This document shows positions 45,961 to 47,410 of a stretch of 47,410 nucleotides of DNA, one piece after another. The notes beneath the pieces were generated by a model, which worked only from the letters and a program-made list of their open reading frames with translations, had not been told where the DNA came from and ran no database searches. Origin of the DNA: Alcaligenaceae bacterium. GTDB taxonomy: Bacteria > Pseudomonadota > Gammaproteobacteria > Burkholderiales > Burkholderiaceae_B. The first letter of the stretch is position 1, and every line of letters begins with the position of its first letter. The translations under genes and the position numbers were made by a program. Where the stretch lies: NCBI GenBank assembly GCA_029263795.1, contig JAJUFI010000005.1, forward strand, positions 1 through 47,410, given 5' to 3'.

Positions 45961-46257
45961 ATGAAGACACTGGCTTCCAACTTCGATGTAGAAACTTTGC
46001 GGGTATTGGTTCGCGGGAAAGTTCAGGGGGTGGGCTTCCGCATGAGCACGGTGCGTCAGGCACATAGTCTGGGAGTGACCGGCTGGGTGCGCAACCTCGA
46101 CGACGGTTCTGTGGAAGCCCTGATTCAGGGTCCCCACGATCGCATCGACCAGATGTTGTCCTGGTTGAGGGTAGGGCCCCGAACCGCTCGAGTCGACGAT
46201 CTTGAAAGTCATGAAGTGCAGGAAGGCCGGCACTACGATCGCTTCGAACAGATTTGA
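45961..46257 (+). CDS. acyP: Acylphosphatase
   Basis: 98-residue enzyme that hydrolyses acyl phosphates such as 1,3-bisphosphoglycerate. The phosphate-binding VRGKVQGVGFR carries the catalytic Arg (27), and GWVRNLDDGSVEALIQG the catalytic Asn (45); their 18-residue separation is the family standard. There is no clear ribosome site before the ATG. The stop overlaps the upstream alternative start of the next gene. Confidence 0.94.
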   Translation: MKTLASNFDVETLRVLVRGKVQGVGFRMSTVRQAHSLGVTGWVRNLDDGSVEALIQGPHDRIDQMLSWLRVGPRTARVDDLESHEVQEGRHYDRFEQI

Positions 46258-46262
46258 TTGAG

Positions 46263-46700
46263 ATGGATGTGATGAAGATGACACTGCTGGCTCTTGCCTT
46301 GTGGGCAATTGCGGGCGCCGGCGCACAAGCTGCAGTTGCCGCCACGCACAGCATTACCATGCATCAGGACCCTAACTGCGGCTGTTGTTCCGGTTGGGCT
46401 CAGCACATGCGCGACAACGGCTTTGAGGTCAAGGTCGTGCTCACCGACGATATGTACCGTGTTAAGCAGCAGCGTGGGGTTCCTATGGCGCTCGCCTCCT
46501 GCCACACCGCCAGGGTGGATGCCACGGGGCAGATCGTGGAGGGCCATGTGCCGGCCAACGCCGTGCGCAAGATGCTTCTCGCGCCAGAGGTGAAGGGTGT
46601 GGCAGCGCCAGGAATGCCCGTGAATTCGCCGGGCATGGGGCCCATGGATGGCAACCTCATCACCGTAGATTTTGACGGCCGCCCGTTTTCCCGCGATTGA
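46263..46700 (+). CDS. DUF411 family periplasmic metal-binding protein
   Basis: 145-residue protein of the DUF411 (CopG-like) family. Signal peptide LLALALWAIAGAGAQA; the mature part carries DPNCGCCSGWAQHM with a CxCC cluster, then ASCHTARV and GHVPANAVRKML, and ends near PGMPVNSPGMG. These Cys/His sets suggest copper or another soft metal. No copper-resistance genes are alongside, so the role is inferred from the family. Start may also be at 46272; the track's 46254 is TTG. Confidence 0.88.
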   Translation: MDVMKMTLLALALWAIAGAGAQAAVAATHSITMHQDPNCGCCSGWAQHMRDNGFEVKVVLTDDMYRVKQQRGVPMALASCHTARVDATGQIVEGHVPANAVRKMLLAPEVKGVAAPGMPVNSPGMGPMDGNLITVDFDGRPFSRD

Positions 46701-46756
46701 TACCACTGTTACCGAGCTGGGCCCTGCAAAGGGACGCCGCAGTCATTGCCAAGGCA

Positions 46757-46786
46757 AAGAAAAAGCCCCGGGCCGTGGCGCGGAGC
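46757..46786 (-). terminator. Intrinsic terminator of the cupin gene
   Basis: On the minus strand GCTCCG/CGGGGC (6-bp stem, one G-U pair, 10-base loop) is followed by TTTTTCTTT. It lies 90 bp after the cupin stop, in the otherwise empty 174-bp gap. Confidence 0.6.
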
Positions 46787-46874
46787 TCTGAGATTTGCAA
46801 CCTTGGATCGGGCGAACCGGCTGCTGCGCTCTACGGGATGCGCAGCTGGTGGCCCGACAAGCCAGAGGTTTAAT

Positions 46875-47264
46875 TCATTCGCTTGTACGACCGTCGAAAT
46901 GCTCTTCGGATTCGTCAGCCTTGGTGGGGTGAATGACGCCATCGCGATGCTCGGGCGGGCCGTACAGCGTGTAAAGGCGCAACGGTTCGTCACCGGTGTT
47001 GATCACGTTATGACGCGCGCCGGCCGGGACGATGACGGCGTCATCATCTTCGACATCATAGGTATTGTCGTCAATGACGACCTTGCCTTTGCCTTCCTCG
47101 ATACGGAAGAACTGGTCGTGCGTTTCGTGCACTTCGGCGCCAATTTCCTCCCCAACCTGAAGGGTCATGAGCACCAGCTGCAAATGCTTGCCGGTGTAGA
47201 GCACCTTCCGGAAATTGTCGTTCTCTTTGGTGAGTTTTTCGATATCCTCTACGAAACCTTTCAC
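46875..47264 (-). CDS. Small cupin domain protein
   Basis: 129-residue single-domain cupin. Cupin motif 1 is near GEEIGAEVHETHDQFFRIEEGKGKVVID (metal ligands His, His and Glu), motif 2 in PAGARHNVINTGDEPLRLYTLY. The start is GTG at 47264 with GGAG 8 bases upstream; the track's earlier start adds 24 residues without a cupin strand. Function cannot be assigned; similar proteins bind a divalent metal. No neighbour links it to a pathway. Confidence 0.85.
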   Translation of the reverse strand: MKGFVEDIEKLTKENDNFRKVLYTGKHLQLVLMTLQVGEEIGAEVHETHDQFFRIEEGKGKVVIDDNTYDVEDDDAVIVPAGARHNVINTGDEPLRLYTLYGPPEHRDGVIHPTKADESEEHFDGRTSE

Positions 47265-47410
47265 GCTGATACTCCTGTTCGAGACTATGGGGAACCTTGC
47301 TCCAGCTTGCGGCTCGATGGGCCGCTCGGCCAGCACAACGCTTCTTTCTTAAGCATGATAACACTGCTAAACGCAACAGCTACAGCAACCCTCATGCCTG
47401 TGGTGAGGCC
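47265..47410. other. Window end, no gene seen
   Basis: The last 146 bp hold the upstream region of the cupin gene. Its promoter is not recognisable, and no start of a further gene is supportable before the window ends. Confidence 0.5.

Noticed and set aside
1-47410. CRISPR arrays, tRNA or rRNA genes, IS elements, prophage, toxin-antitoxin or defence genes
   Set aside because: I looked for repeated spacers, cloverleaf-like runs, transposase or integrase motifs and small paired ORFs and saw none.

Overview
The window is ordinary, densely coded chromosome from a Gram-negative bacterium. The proteins read most like Betaproteobacteria, order Burkholderiales, probably Alcaligenaceae (inference from protein style and from the yicC / rph / rdgB / hemW, glnA-ntrBC and recG-oxyR groupings; no database search was run). 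I find 43 protein-coding genes, and no rRNA, tRNA, IS element, prophage, CRISPR array or obvious pseudogene. Most of the extra open frames in the track are shadows on the opposite strand of these genes.

Layout. 1-6145: yicC (minus) divergent from rph, then an MmgE/PrpD-family gene and a divergent LysR gene placed between rph and the rdgB-hemW pair. 6154-10310: glnA-ntrB-ntrC, with NtrC-type sites and a sigma-54 promoter before glnA. 10315-13957: fbpABC ferric-iron ABC transporter (minus) under a Fur-box promoter. 14167-18502: fpr, ridA, recG and oxyR. 18593-30168: transport block with an orphan livJ-type binding protein, the ugpBAEC glycerol-3-phosphate transporter (minus, behind a Pho box), proC, and a full livJHMGF branched-chain amino acid transporter. 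30237-35063: glutathione S-transferase and S9 peptidase (minus), divergent from a glycerate dehydrogenase / glycerate kinase pair. 35237-43477: PagL-like outer membrane protein, then a co-directional run epd, fumC, DUF488, nfeD, slipin, gnd and zwf. 43499-47264: universal stress protein (minus) behind an Fnr-type box, a GH15 glycosidase, acylphosphatase, a DUF411 metal-binding protein and a small cupin (minus).

How it works together. Several operons carry recognisable global control sites: nitrogen (NtrC / sigma-54 at glnA), iron (Fur at fbpA), phosphate (PhoB at ugpB) and probably oxygen (Fnr/Anr at usp). In both SBP-first transporter operons (ugp and liv) a stable hairpin lies directly after the binding-protein gene, which fits binding protein being made in excess over permease. 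The carbon-metabolism run couples E4P dehydrogenase, fumarase, 6-phosphogluconate dehydrogenase and G6P dehydrogenase to a membrane-quality NfeD/slipin pair.

I see no clearly new multi-gene system. The best leads for something undescribed are: a nested inverted repeat before ridA, an 11-bp inverted repeat that covers the epd start codon, a motif shared by the two livJ paralogs, a perfect 16-bp palindrome in the prpD/lysR intergenic region, and a PagL homolog whose expected catalytic Glu is Asn.
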